A stretch of 18,353 bases of DNA, taken from NCBI GenBank assembly GCA_029564115.1, contig JAKQQP010000404.1, positions 1-18,353 on the forward strand. Reading direction: 5' to 3'. Shown here piece by piece: positions 7,973 to 16,017 of this stretch; the stretch's first letter is position 1, and each line of letters starts with the position of its first letter. Position numbers and translations under genes: made by a program. The DNA comes from Candidatus Rifleibacteriota bacterium. Its GTDB lineage: Bacteria; Riflebacteria; Ozemobacteria; Ozemobacterales; Ozemobacteraceae. Below the pieces are notes generated by a model. That model had not been told where the DNA came from. It saw nothing but the letters and a program-made list of their open reading frames with translations, and did no database searches.

Positions 7973-8083
7973 ATGTTTTTTCAGATTTTCGGTTATGCTT
8001 TCGGGTTGTTCATGGCTCTGCATTATTATGTTTTTCTTGTTTTTCTGCCTGCTCTAATCGACAGCCTGCTCAAAGATAATTAA
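7973..8083 (+). CDS. 36-residue membrane microprotein
   Basis: ATG at 7973 is preceded by AGGAG (7962-7966) with six bases between, an excellent ribosome binding site, 12 bases after the TPR gene stop. The product begins MFFQIFGYAFGLFMALHYYV and continues hydrophobic to PALIDSLLKDN, ending in TAA. It is one transmembrane helix rich in aromatic residues with a short polar, cytoplasm-like tail. Small single-span proteins encoded last in an operon often bind and stabilise a larger membrane partner. No homologue is recognised. The strong SD and the operon position are the evidence that it is real; its length makes it easy to miss. Confidence 0.6.
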   Translation: MFFQIFGYAFGLFMALHYYVFLVFLPALIDSLLKDN

Positions 8084-8084
8084 C

Positions 8085-8112
8085 TTGGCAAAAGAAATTT
8101 TTCTGGTATCAT
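8085..8112 (+). promoter_or_regulatory. Promoter of the DUF4912-GH57-cyclase operon
   Basis: TTGGCA (8085-8090, 5/6 match), a 16-base spacer and TATCAT (8107-8112) preceded by TGG as an extended -10. Transcription would start near 8119, giving a leader of about 43 bases. A second possible -10 is TACACT at 8122-8127. Confidence 0.65.
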
Positions 8113-8151
8113 ATCTGACTGTACACTAAAAAAGTGATTTTTTTTGATACC
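8105..8151 (+). promoter_or_regulatory. Inverted repeat overlapping the -10 and leader (possible operator or hairpin)
   Basis: GGTATCA (8105-8111) and TGATACC (8145-8151) are exact inverted copies. The left arm covers the -10 and the right arm lies just before the G-rich stretch at the translation start. Between them AAAAAA-GTGA-TTTTTTTT can also fold. It may be an operator or a chance pairing; a 7-bp arm is modest evidence. Confidence 0.35.
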
Positions 8152-8161
8152 GGGGGGGTGC

Positions 8162-9799
8162 ATGAAAACGAGATTTACCGCAAACAAGCTTGCGTCACTT
8201 GGCAAACAGCAGCTTTATTCGCTGGCCCGCAACCTTGAGCTAGATGGCCGCGCCCAGCTCTCCCGCACTGAACTGATTAAAATTTTAACCTATCTTCTCG
8301 TGGAACCCGCGGCAAGCTCTTCTTTGCGCTCACTAAAACTCCCTTTTCCAGCAGTTTCTGCACGCCCAAAAGCCGCATCGGTTGAGCCTGTTGCTGTCGA
8401 GAAACCTCGTCGCGGTCGCCCACCCAAAGCCGCACCGGTCGAGCCTGTTGCTGTCGAGAAGCCCCGCCGTGGCCGCCCGCCAAAGACTGGGGGGGCTGAT
8501 AAAACCGTTTCGGCAGAAGCCGCTGGCAAACAGTGTGAAGAGGAAATTGCTGCTTTAAAACATCTGAGTCGAGCCTTTGCCAAGCGTAATAGCGATCTTC
8601 CCGCCAACGAAAAGAAAAAGGGAGCCGAAGTTCTCGAGGCGGCCGTGGCAATACCGGTCAACCTTCCGGTCGGCGTTGAAGAAAAACGTTCGAGCGGTAG
8701 AGCGGAGCAGATTGAACTAGAACGCCGCCGCAAGCATTCTTCGCTGAAAACGACCATGGAAATCCCAGTCTTTTCTGCGCCGGTTCATGCGGCTTCTTCT
8801 GCTGTTAACGAGGCTGATCTCACCGGCGATTTACCAGAATATTACGATGAAACCAGAATTTCTCTTCAGGTTCGTGACCCGCACTGGCTCTACGCATATT
8901 GGGAACTCCCGCCAGTCGAGCGTAAGCGTCTGGAGCTGGAAGTCGGCATTTTTGAGTTCGCTCACTCTTATTTTGTGCTCAGACTTCATAACGTGACCAA
9001 AGGTTATACCAGCGAAATCAGGCTTGTCGAAGATGCTCGCAGCTGGTACATCAACTGCGAACACGCTCAATGTGTCTATCAGATAGAACTGGGGCTTCAG
9101 AGCCCGACGGAAGGCTACACTTTTATTGCTCTGTCTAATCTGGTTCAGACACCGGCAGATCGGGTTTCTGAGAACTGGGCAACGCCTGTGCCGCCTGCAA
9201 CCCCAGAAATAGTGCAGAACCTCGGGCAGGCCGATCGGGGGCAACCTGCTGAGTCCGCCAGAGTTGCAACAGAACCGCCGACTGCTCACTTGACAGACCC
9301 TGTTTGTGTGTACCTCAATTCGCCGGCGGCTGTGCCCGTTATCCACGGTGGTTCATCCGAATTGCCCATTGAGCGTTTGCAGACAACCGCCGCTATGCCT
9401 CGTTCTCAAAAGAGCCCTGTCATTCCTGCGGGTGACTCTTCTCACGCGTTGCCATTTTCTTCTCCTTCATCTGATCAGTTGCAGGCTCCGGGTTCATCCC
9501 CTGCCGGGGCATTTTCGCCACCTTCATCCGAAAGCTTGAGCAGCGCAAATCTGCCCGCCAGGCCGGTTGAACAACCTGATATAAGCATATCTGCCGATCT
9601 GCTCGTTTATGGTCGAGTTCCTGCTGGTTGCCGACTTTACTTTATGGGGCAGCCGGTCGAGTCTGGAGCAGATGGTTCGTTCACGCTTCGTCTGGCTTTG
9701 CCCGAAAATGCTGCAAGTTCACTCGAGCTGACGGCTGAGGATGTTGCAAGCGGTCAGCAGAAAAAAATTCAGGCCAGTTTTGTTTTCAATAAAAAATAG
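8162..9799 (+). CDS. DUF4912 protein with Rho-N/SAP-like start and two AT-hook-like motifs
   Basis: The 545-residue protein has three parts. Residues about 8-46 (LGKQQLYSLARNLEL, then LSRTELIKIL) look like a SAP or Rho N-terminal helix-extended-loop-helix nucleic-acid module. Residues 71-108 hold two 19-residue repeats, each ending in PRRGRPPK, an AT-hook-like core for minor-groove binding. Residues about 224-345 are DUF4912, marked by DPHWLYAYWELP. A Pro/Ser-rich low-complexity linker follows, and a beta-rich end (YGRVPAGCRLYFMGQPV, then DGSF) looks like the usual DUF4912 partner fold. DUF4912 genes commonly sit next to GH57 branching-enzyme genes, as here (35 bases). The role of DUF4912 is not established; carbohydrate or enzyme binding is inferred. 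The ATG at 8162 is chosen over TTG at 8144, which lies before the G-rich SD-like tract. Confidence 0.7.
   Translation: MKTRFTANKLASLGKQQLYSLARNLELDGRAQLSRTELIKILTYLLVEPAASSSLRSLKLPFPAVSARPKAASVEPVAVEKPRRGRPPKAAPVEPVAVEKPRRGRPPKTGGADKTVSAEAAGKQCEEEIAALKHLSRAFAKRNSDLPANEKKKGAEVLEAAVAIPVNLPVGVEEKRSSGRAEQIELERRRKHSSLKTTMEIPVFSAPVHAASSAVNEADLTGDLPEYYDETRISLQVRDPHWLYAYWELPPVERKRLELEVGIFEFAHSYFVLRLHNVTKGYTSEIRLVEDARSWYINCEHAQCVYQIELGLQSPTEGYTFIALSNLVQTPADRVSENWATPVPPATPEIVQNLGQADRGQPAESARVATEPPTAHLTDPVCVYLNSPAAVPVIHGGSSELPIERLQTTAAMPRSQKSPVIPAGDSSHALPFSSPSSDQLQAPGSSPAGAFSPPSSESLSSANLPARPVEQPDISISADLLVYGRVPAGCRLYFMGQPVESGADGSFTLRLALPENAASSLELTAEDVASGQQKKIQASFVFNKK
8372..8485 (+). repeat. Tandem 57-bp repeat encoding two AT-hook units
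   Basis: Units 8372-8428 and 8429-8485 each encode 19 residues (AASVEPVAVEKPRRGRPPK and the same with P for S). They differ at ten bases, nine of which are synonymous, so the duplication is old enough to drift while the protein was conserved. Confidence 0.9.
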
Positions 9800-9834
9800 C
9801 TTCTTTTAAATTTACCGCACCAATAAGAATAAAG

Positions 9835-11424
9835 ATGAAAAATTATCAGGGCTTTCTTTCGCTGGTGCTTCATGCACATCTGCCGTTTGTCCGACATCCT
9901 GAACACGCGGATATGATGGAAGAAAGATGGCTGTTCGAAGCTGTCACCGAAACTTACATTCCTCTCCTCGAAATATTTGGCAAGCTGGTCGCCGATGGTG
10001 TGAAATTTCGCATCACCATGTCTTTGACTCCGCCTCTGCTCAATATGCTGGCCGATAGTCTGTTGATCGAGCGGTATTCAAGACATCTTGCAAAACTAGA
10101 AGAGCTCGCCGCCAGCGAGGTCGATAGAACCCGCTGGCAGCATGAATTTCACGCCACCGCTCTGATGTACCGCGAGCGATTCCGGCGTATCCGCAGTATC
10201 TTTTCTGGTTGTGGCGGCAACTTGATCAGCCTTTTTAAAAAATATCAGGATCTCGGAGTGCTCGAGATCATAACCTGCTGCGCAACCCACGGTTTTTTGC
10301 CCCTGTTGAGCGATTTTCGCCCCGCGGTCAAAGCACAGATAGAGATGGCAGTACGCGATTATCAAAAACATTTTTCCCGCTCGCCACGGGGCATCTGGCT
10401 GGCAGAATGCGCCTACAGCCCTGGTGACGATGAGATTCTCAAAGAATTTGGCATAAAGTATTTTTTTACAGATACCCATGGCCTGCTTTTTGCGGAGCCT
10501 CGGCCGCTCTATGGTGTCTACGCGCCGATAGAATGCCCGTCAGGAGTATGCGCTTTTGGCCGCGATGTCGAAAGCAGCAGGCAGGTCTGGTCGGCGCACG
10601 AAGGATACCCGGGCGACTTTGCTTACCGGGAATATTACAGAGATATCGGGCACGACCTTGAATTTGATTATATAAGGCCTTTTATTCATGAGTCGGGCTT
10701 TCGTCTGAATACCGGCATCAAATATCATCGCATTACCTCCAGAGATGGCGCTGAAAAGCAACCTTACAATTATCAGGAAGCGATGGCAAGGGTCGCAGCT
10801 CATGCAGGGCACTTCATCGCCTGTCGAGAACAGCAGATAAAACAACTGGCGCCGGCAATGGATCGCCCGCCGGTCATTGTTTCGCCCTATGATTGTGAAC
10901 TTTTTGGGCACTGGTGGTTTGAGGGCCCTGAATTTATCCATCATGTTCTGCGAAAAACCGCTATCGAAAGCAATGTGGTCAATCTCGCCACCCCCTCCGA
11001 CTATCTGGATGTCTGCCCGAACAATCAGAAATGCACGCCTTCTCTGTCGTCCTGGGGACATCGCGGTTATAACGAAGTCTGGCTCAATGAAAGCAATGCC
11101 TGGATTTACCCGCATATGCACAAAGCTGCGCAGCGCATGATAGAGCTTGCCGACCGGTTCCCCGCTGCCGATGGATTGCTCCTTCGAGCGCTGAATCAGG
11201 CTGCCCGTGAACTGATGCTGTTGCAGTCTTCAGACTGGGCATTTATCATGAAGACTGGAACCACGGTAGAATACGCTCATAAGCGCACCCGCGATCACAC
11301 ATTCAGATTTAACAAGCTTTACGAAGACATTACGTCCGGGAAAATCAATGAAAGCTGGTTGAGAGAGGTCGAGTGGCGTGATAATATTTTCCCGGAGATG
11401 GATTATAGTATTTATAGAAGCTGA
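9835..11424 (+). CDS. GH57 alpha-1,4-glucan branching enzyme
   Basis: At 529 residues this has the size of GH57 branching enzymes (about 520-560). It transfers alpha-1,4 segments to alpha-1,6 branch points of glycogen-like glucan in the cytoplasm. All family landmarks are visible: HAHLPF at residues 13-18 (HxH of the catalytic barrel), GIWLAECAY with the nucleophile E191, SPYDCELFGHWW with the acid/base D353, and SWGHRGYNEVWLN after it. The middle helical region and the C-terminal DUF1957-type helical part are intact. No signal peptide is seen. The SD is weak (TAAGAATAAAG before ATG). The gene lies 35 bases after the DUF4912 gene and 24 bases before the cyclase, with no promoter visible between them. 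GH57 amylases share the fold, but the DUF4912 neighbour and length favour branching activity. Confidence 0.9.
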   Translation: MKNYQGFLSLVLHAHLPFVRHPEHADMMEERWLFEAVTETYIPLLEIFGKLVADGVKFRITMSLTPPLLNMLADSLLIERYSRHLAKLEELAASEVDRTRWQHEFHATALMYRERFRRIRSIFSGCGGNLISLFKKYQDLGVLEIITCCATHGFLPLLSDFRPAVKAQIEMAVRDYQKHFSRSPRGIWLAECAYSPGDDEILKEFGIKYFFTDTHGLLFAEPRPLYGVYAPIECPSGVCAFGRDVESSRQVWSAHEGYPGDFAYREYYRDIGHDLEFDYIRPFIHESGFRLNTGIKYHRITSRDGAEKQPYNYQEAMARVAAHAGHFIACREQQIKQLAPAMDRPPVIVSPYDCELFGHWWFEGPEFIHHVLRKTAIESNVVNLATPSDYLDVCPNNQKCTPSLSSWGHRGYNEVWLNESNAWIYPHMHKAAQRMIELADRFPAADGLLLRALNQAARELMLLQSSDWAFIMKTGTTVEYAHKRTRDHTFRFNKLYEDITSGKINESWLREVEWRDNIFPEMDYSIYRS

Positions 11425-11448
11425 TTTTCAGAGATTGGAACTGAACGG

Positions 11449-14352
11449 ATGAGGAATTTCGCCGGTCACTTGCGTTTTAATGGGCTTTTCTGGGGCGTTA
11501 CCGTTGCGTTTATCGCGTTTATTCTGACTGCTGCAGGCTTTTTGCATGGTATCGATAATTATCTGAACGCTCTGATCATGCAGTATGGTTATCAGCTGCC
11601 ACATAAAAACTCAGATCTGGTAATAGTTAAAAAAGATCAAGCAACTTCTGAATTGCTTGGCAAAAACCCCGACAGAAAAGAGTTTGCCTCGCTTTTTTCT
11701 TTTCTCGGCGGAACTCAGGTCGTGGCAAGGCAGCAGAAGGTGAGGGGGCAGAGATTCGAGATTTTTCGTCTCGATCTTGGTTTTTTCGCTGAGGTCAGGG
11801 ATCTTTCGATAAAAACCTCATTCGATGAGTGGAGTGGATTCAGATACGATGAACCGGTCGCCTCTGTTTCGGAGACGGTTGTTTTTGATCAGAATGCTGT
11901 TCGCTCTGCCAGCCGACTGGTAAGAGATCATTTTAAAGAAAACCCGCAAAAGTCCGGCATGAATTTTTTGCTGAAGCTCGACGGGCAGTTTTGGCCGCCT
12001 CGTGGGCAGAATATTTTCAAAGTGCTTGCCGGCGGCTCTGCACCTCTGCTTTTTCCTACCCTTTTCACCGACTGGGGAAGCAGGGAAACCTACGATCAGA
12101 TTTTTGCTGCCGGTGACAGCGCTGCGACAGGCTCGGAAAAACCTGGCAAGAAAGATTATCAGAGCCCGGTAGAACTTTTGCAACGCTGGCAGAATTTGCT
12201 GACTGGTCTTGGCTCAGCAGATTTTTCGCTCAGATTCAGCTTTTTTCCCCGCTCCAGGACTGTTTTCTCGCTCTCGTTTGTGATGACTACTCCGGGGTTG
12301 CCGTCTGAGTATGTCGTCGAGCCGGCCGCCGTTATCGCCTTCGACTTCGTTCTTCAAGGCACAAAACTGGAGGCCGAAGATCTGGCTCTTGAACACGCCA
12401 TCGCTTCTTCAGCCGGCAGGGTCATACTTGCGGCGCATACCAAGCTCGAAGAAGAGCACAGTGTCGTTGATGCTTCTGAACTCTTAACCAGATCTGGAGA
12501 ATCTGAAGTTCAGGTGCTTTCGGGTGCCTCGCATCTCGAAATGAAAAGCCGTCATATTTTGCCGCAGGATCGCTTTATCAAAGACAACTCGCACGTGGCG
12601 ATGATTGATGTCAGCACTGGTAATAAAAGTTACGTTACCGAGATTCCTCTTTTCGTTCTCGACGACAGAAATAACAGGCTGCTGCCTTCTTTCAGTCTTC
12701 TTACGGCAATGCTGACCCTGGATGCAAAAAATCCGGGAGAGCAGCCCTCCTATCGGCAGGCCATGGAAGAAGAACTCGCGAAAACCTTCATTCAAATGCA
12801 GAACAACGATTTTGACAGCGTTATTGAGATAAAAGATATGGCTATTCCGGTCAACCTGCAGGGAAGAATGCTCATCGACTTTGTCGGTTCAACGCTGAAA
12901 GGGCGCTTTGCCCGACCTGCCATCGATTCGGTTTCCCTTTACGAATGTCTTGATCGAAAAACTCTCGAAGAATTTAAGGCACTGTATCCTCATCGCCGTC
13001 GGCTGCGCCCTGATGTCGCCCAGAACAGAACAGCCGGCTACGGCAACAATAAGAGCAACAAAGTGATGCTGGTCGGGCCGTTTGAACTGAGTGACTTCGA
13101 TTTTTACCCTACGCCTTTGAGTCTGGAAACCCCCTTTACCGTTCAGAGAGACCCGCTTATGGGTATTGAAATTCATGCGAATGCTGTTTTGAATATCCTT
13201 GAAAAGCGCTATTTAAAACACCCTGATGCTCGACACACGGTTCTGGCATTATTTCTGTCATCGATTCTTTTGGGCTTTTTGCTCGATATTCTCTCGCCGG
13301 TTGCCGGTGCATTTTTAACTCTGGCATTCATGGGCGGAGCTTTTTGGCATGCTTTTTCATCTTTTCAAGCTGCAAGGCAGATGTTCAATTTTGCCTCGCT
13401 TCTTTTCAGCTTTCCTGTCATATGGTCATTGGCAAATCTGTCGAACTATATCAAGCAGCGTGCCCGGGCCCGCAGCACCAAAGAAATGTTTTCGCGGTTT
13501 GTAGCTGCTGATGTCGTGCAGTATATGCTCGATAACCCAGAACTTGTAAAACCGGGTGGCGAAAAAGTCGAATTGACAATTTTCTTTTCTGATGTTGCTG
13601 GCTTTACGTCGATTTCTGAGGCTTTGACCCCAGAAGAGCTGGTTGTTCTGCTGAATGAATATCTTGGTGCCATGACGGATCTTCTCTTTGAGTATGGCGG
13701 AACTCTCGATAAATTTATTGGTGATGCCGTAATGGCGTTCTGGAATTTTCCGCAAAAACAGGAAGATCACTCCATCAAGGGCTGTCTCTGCGCACTGGCA
13801 ATGCAGCGCAAGATTAATGAACTGCAGATTGGCTGGGCTGCTCGCGGCCTGCCAAAGGTTTCTGCCCGTGCCGGCCTGAATACGGCCAATGTGGTTGTCG
13901 GTTATATGGGTTCCCAGAAGGCGCAAATGAACTTTACCTGTATGGGTGATGGCGTAAACCTTGCTTCAAGACTCGAGGGCGCCAATAAAGAATACGGAAC
14001 TGCCCTGATGATCAGCGACGCCGTTTATCAGAAGGCAAAAAATGTCGTGACCGCAAGGTTTCTTGACTTTTTGGCTGTTAAGGGCAAGAAAGAGCCGGTC
14101 AAAGTTTTTGAACTCGTCAGCGAAAAGGGGCACGAACCGCCGGGGTGGGCTGAACGGATCGCTCTTTATGACAGAGCTATTCAGCTGCACCTCGATCGCC
14201 ACTGGGATGAAGCCATAGCTATATTCACTGAAATTTTGAATAAGTGGCCAGATGATGGCCCCAGTGCCACATACATTACCAGGTGCAAAGAATATAAAGA
14301 GCATCCGCCCCCGGAAGGATGGGACGGCAGATATATTCTGACTCATAAATAA
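11449..14352 (+). CDS. CHASE2 class III adenylate cyclase (class IIIb type)
   Basis: The 967-residue protein makes cAMP from ATP in response to an extracytoplasmic signal. A first TM helix lies at about residues 13-35, the extracytoplasmic CHASE2 part at about 40-590, and two or three TM helices at about 597-670. The cytoplasmic cyclase domain runs from about 700 to 890 and a short TPR-like tail ends the protein. In the cyclase, D715 (FFSDVAGFT) and D759 (KFIGDAVMAFW) are the metal ligands. K755 and T830 (FTCMGD) specify adenine in the Lys/Thr manner of class IIIb. N837 and R841 (GVNLASRLE) are the transition-state residues. All are present, so the enzyme should be active. CHASE2 is unusually long: about 235 residues separate the VIVKKDQ strand (~58) from VIAFDF (295), where roughly 45 would be usual. 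It is the last gene of the operon. Confidence 0.85.
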   Translation: MRNFAGHLRFNGLFWGVTVAFIAFILTAAGFLHGIDNYLNALIMQYGYQLPHKNSDLVIVKKDQATSELLGKNPDRKEFASLFSFLGGTQVVARQQKVRGQRFEIFRLDLGFFAEVRDLSIKTSFDEWSGFRYDEPVASVSETVVFDQNAVRSASRLVRDHFKENPQKSGMNFLLKLDGQFWPPRGQNIFKVLAGGSAPLLFPTLFTDWGSRETYDQIFAAGDSAATGSEKPGKKDYQSPVELLQRWQNLLTGLGSADFSLRFSFFPRSRTVFSLSFVMTTPGLPSEYVVEPAAVIAFDFVLQGTKLEAEDLALEHAIASSAGRVILAAHTKLEEEHSVVDASELLTRSGESEVQVLSGASHLEMKSRHILPQDRFIKDNSHVAMIDVSTGNKSYVTEIPLFVLDDRNNRLLPSFSLLTAMLTLDAKNPGEQPSYRQAMEEELAKTFIQMQNNDFDSVIEIKDMAIPVNLQGRMLIDFVGSTLKGRFARPAIDSVSLYECLDRKTLEEFKALYPHRRRLRPDVAQNRTAGYGNNKSNKVMLVGPFELSDFDFYPTPLSLETPFTVQRDPLMGIEIHANAVLNILEKRYLKHPDARHTVLALFLSSILLGFLLDILSPVAGAFLTLAFMGGAFWHAFSSFQAARQMFNFASLLFSFPVIWSLANLSNYIKQRARARSTKEMFSRFVAADVVQYMLDNPELVKPGGEKVELTIFFSDVAGFTSISEALTPEELVVLLNEYLGAMTDLLFEYGGTLDKFIGDAVMAFWNFPQKQEDHSIKGCLCALAMQRKINELQIGWAARGLPKVSARAGLNTANVVVGYMGSQKAQMNFTCMGDGVNLASRLEGANKEYGTALMISDAVYQKAKNVVTARFLDFLAVKGKKEPVKVFELVSEKGHEPPGWAERIALYDRAIQLHLDRHWDEAIAIFTEILNKWPDDGPSATYITRCKEYKEHPPPEGWDGRYILTHK

Positions 14353-14449
14353 TTAAATCCGGCAAAAAAATTAGCTGCTGATTTACGTAAAATTGTGTTA
14401 ATTATTTGTTGATCAATTTATTAAACAGAAATCATACAACAGGTCGTCG
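14353..14449. other. AT-rich spacer before ribonuclease D
   Basis: This 97-base gap is very AT-rich and holds an exact 10-bp palindrome TTTACGTAAA (14382-14391). No clear intrinsic terminator follows the cyclase gene. TTGATC at 14409-14414 with a poor CATACA-like -10 is the only weak promoter candidate. Confidence 0.35.
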
Positions 14450-15679
14450 ATGAAATTTGAATTTGATGCAAAACCATTTATAGATAACGCACAGCTGATT
14501 GAAACCGCGGAGGACCTCGCGGCTTTCTTTACCAGGGCAGCCGAAGATGATATTATTGCTGTCGATATTGAGTCTGCTGGCTTTTTTCGCTACTTTTCAC
14601 GGGTAAATCTGATTCAGATCGCTACCCGTCGCGAAGCTGCCATTATTGATCCCCAGAAAATAAAAGATTTTTCGGCATTTCAGCAGTTTGCCAGCCAAAG
14701 TAAATGCTTGTGGGTCTTTCATGGTGGTGATTACGATATTTCCATGCTGGCTCGTGACCTGGAAGTCTATATTCCGGTTATGTTCGACACTCGTAAAGCT
14801 GCTGAAATAATCGGTATGCATGAGCTTGGTCTGCGTTCTCTGACCGAAAAATATCTTGGTTTTACCCTGGATAAACGTTTGCAGCGCTGCGACTGGTCGC
14901 GTCGACCTTTAACGCCGGCAATGCGCGAATATGGCCTTCTCGATGCCGTCTGCCTTATCCCGATATACGACTATCTGACCAGCGAGCTGCAAGCTCTGGG
15001 GCGCTACGAATGGGTTCTTGAAGAATGTGAATACATTGCCAGACAGGCTAGAGAAGCCCAGCCTCATCAACAAGACCCTTATGCTTTCAGGATCAAGGGC
15101 TCTTCGCGCCTGTCTTTGCGTTCGCTGGCAGTTTTACGCGAAATCTGGAAGTTTCGTGAAGAAATCGCCATGAAAATGGATCGCGCGCCTTTCATGCTGC
15201 TGAGTAATCAGGCCTTGCTCGATATCGCCCGCCAGATGCCGCGAACCATGTCTGGTTTGATGGTCGTTAAAGCGGTCAACCGGGAATTTTTAAACCGCTA
15301 TGGCGCTGAATTGCAGGCGGCTGTGAGAGCTGGCCTGGAAGCCGAATTGACTGACCTTGAAAAACCTTTCAAACCGAGAGAACGGCATGAACTGCTCAAC
15401 TCCTGGGAAGGTGAAATTGCCAAAACTTTGCGTGAGGTCAGGGACAGTCTGGCGAATGATTTGAGTATTCCCGCTTCAGTTCTTGCACCCTCCAACGCAA
15501 TTTATGAACTGGCCAGAGTTCGCCCCGAAACGGTGGGTGAACTCAGACAGTGTGAAGTTCTGCATAACTGGCAGGTCGATATTCTGGCAGAAGAATTTCT
15601 GCCGGTTTTACAGCAGGAACCCCCGCCACTCACTCGTAAAACGCGCCGCCGCCGCAGAAAACGTTCCGGCGAACGTTAA
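14450..15679 (+). CDS. rnd: Ribonuclease D, 3'-5' exoribonuclease
   Basis: The 409-residue protein carries the DEDDy exonuclease set: D39 and E41 in AVDIES, D96 in HGGDYDISML, and Y161 with D165 in EYGLLDAV. These coordinate two metal ions that cleave the 3' end of RNA, typically in tRNA 3' maturation and structured-RNA turnover. Residues about 218-285 form an HRDC domain (LSLRSLAVLREIWKFREEIA...ALLDIARQMP), and a second HRDC-like helical region spans about 312-395, as in E. coli RNase D with its two HRDC domains. The chain ends in a very basic tail (KTRRRRRKRSGER) that may add RNA affinity. ATG at 14450 has AGG six bases upstream. It appears to be transcribed alone. The assignment is firm; the real substrate range is inferred from the family. 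Confidence 0.93.
   Translation: MKFEFDAKPFIDNAQLIETAEDLAAFFTRAAEDDIIAVDIESAGFFRYFSRVNLIQIATRREAAIIDPQKIKDFSAFQQFASQSKCLWVFHGGDYDISMLARDLEVYIPVMFDTRKAAEIIGMHELGLRSLTEKYLGFTLDKRLQRCDWSRRPLTPAMREYGLLDAVCLIPIYDYLTSELQALGRYEWVLEECEYIARQAREAQPHQQDPYAFRIKGSSRLSLRSLAVLREIWKFREEIAMKMDRAPFMLLSNQALLDIARQMPRTMSGLMVVKAVNREFLNRYGAELQAAVRAGLEAELTDLEKPFKPRERHELLNSWEGEIAKTLREVRDSLANDLSIPASVLAPSNAIYELARVRPETVGELRQCEVLHNWQVDILAEEFLPVLQQEPPPLTRKTRRRRRKRSGER
15660..15677 (+). other. Hairpin spanning the ribonuclease D stop codon
   Basis: AACGTTC and GAACGTT form a 7-bp perfect stem with a CGGC loop, ending in the first base of the TAA stop. No T tract follows, so it is not a standard terminator. It might protect the 3' end or be incidental. 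Confidence 0.3.
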
Positions 15680-15828
15680 GCTGAGAGCAAAGGCAAAGTG
15701 ACTTCGTTTTTATAGCGGTTTTGTGCGAGTATATCTCGAGTTTCAAGACAAAACGGCATTTTTTGTCACGAACGAACGTTGGCACCGCTTATGCGATCTG
15801 CTTTTTTTCAAAAGGTTGTTTATATTTT

Positions 15829-15928
15829 TGTAATGTTACAAAATTGATGTCGCAAAAGTAGTTGCGAAACCTTGGCCTTATCTTTGTTTCTGGTTTGTGG
15901 TAATTCAGATGAAATGTATGGCGTTACA
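15829..15928 (+). promoter_or_regulatory. Two TGTA/TACA dyads upstream of the C25 gene
   Basis: TGTAATGTTACA (15829-15840) is the core of an 18-base near-perfect palindrome with 8-bp arms. TGTATGGCGTTACA (15915-15928) repeats the TGTA..TACA arms with a wider spacer. The second ends 24 bases before the -35. Both share GTTACAAA, and a regulator binding both is plausible. The spacer between 15680 and 16030 otherwise holds AT-rich DNA and short hairpins (15747-15767, 15850-15867) but no gene. Confidence 0.4.
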
Positions 15929-15952
15929 AATATATTTTTTTTGCTTTGCCTA

Positions 15953-15981
15953 TTGCGCCGTGGGGTACCAATCCGTATAAT
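15953..15981 (+). promoter_or_regulatory. Strong promoter of the C25 peptidase gene
   Basis: A consensus TATAAT (15976-15981) lies 17 bases downstream of TTGCGC (15953-15958). A/T tracts at about 15926-15943 form an UP-element-like region upstream. The transcript would begin near 15988 and carry a leader of about 43 bases. Confidence 0.7.
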
Positions 15982-16017
15982 AACATAACAAAGCTTGAAC
16001 AAGTATCATAAGTAACC

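Noticed and set aside
8372..8485. CRISPR-like tandem repeat
   Set aside because: There are only two units, adjacent with no spacers, and they are in frame within a gene.
8277..8757. Two overlapping minus-strand frames within the DUF4912 gene
   Set aside because: They are shadows of Arg/Pro/Ala-rich coding DNA, with repeats mirrored from the sense repeat and no SD.
10540..11121. A 193-codon minus-strand frame inside the branching-enzyme gene
   Set aside because: The sense frame holds all GH57 catalytic motifs; the antisense frame has no recognisable family.
15747..15767. Hairpin GACAAAA/TTTTGTC as a terminator for ribonuclease D
   Set aside because: It has a 7-bp AT-rich stem, a 7-base loop and no T tract after it, so it is too weak to call.
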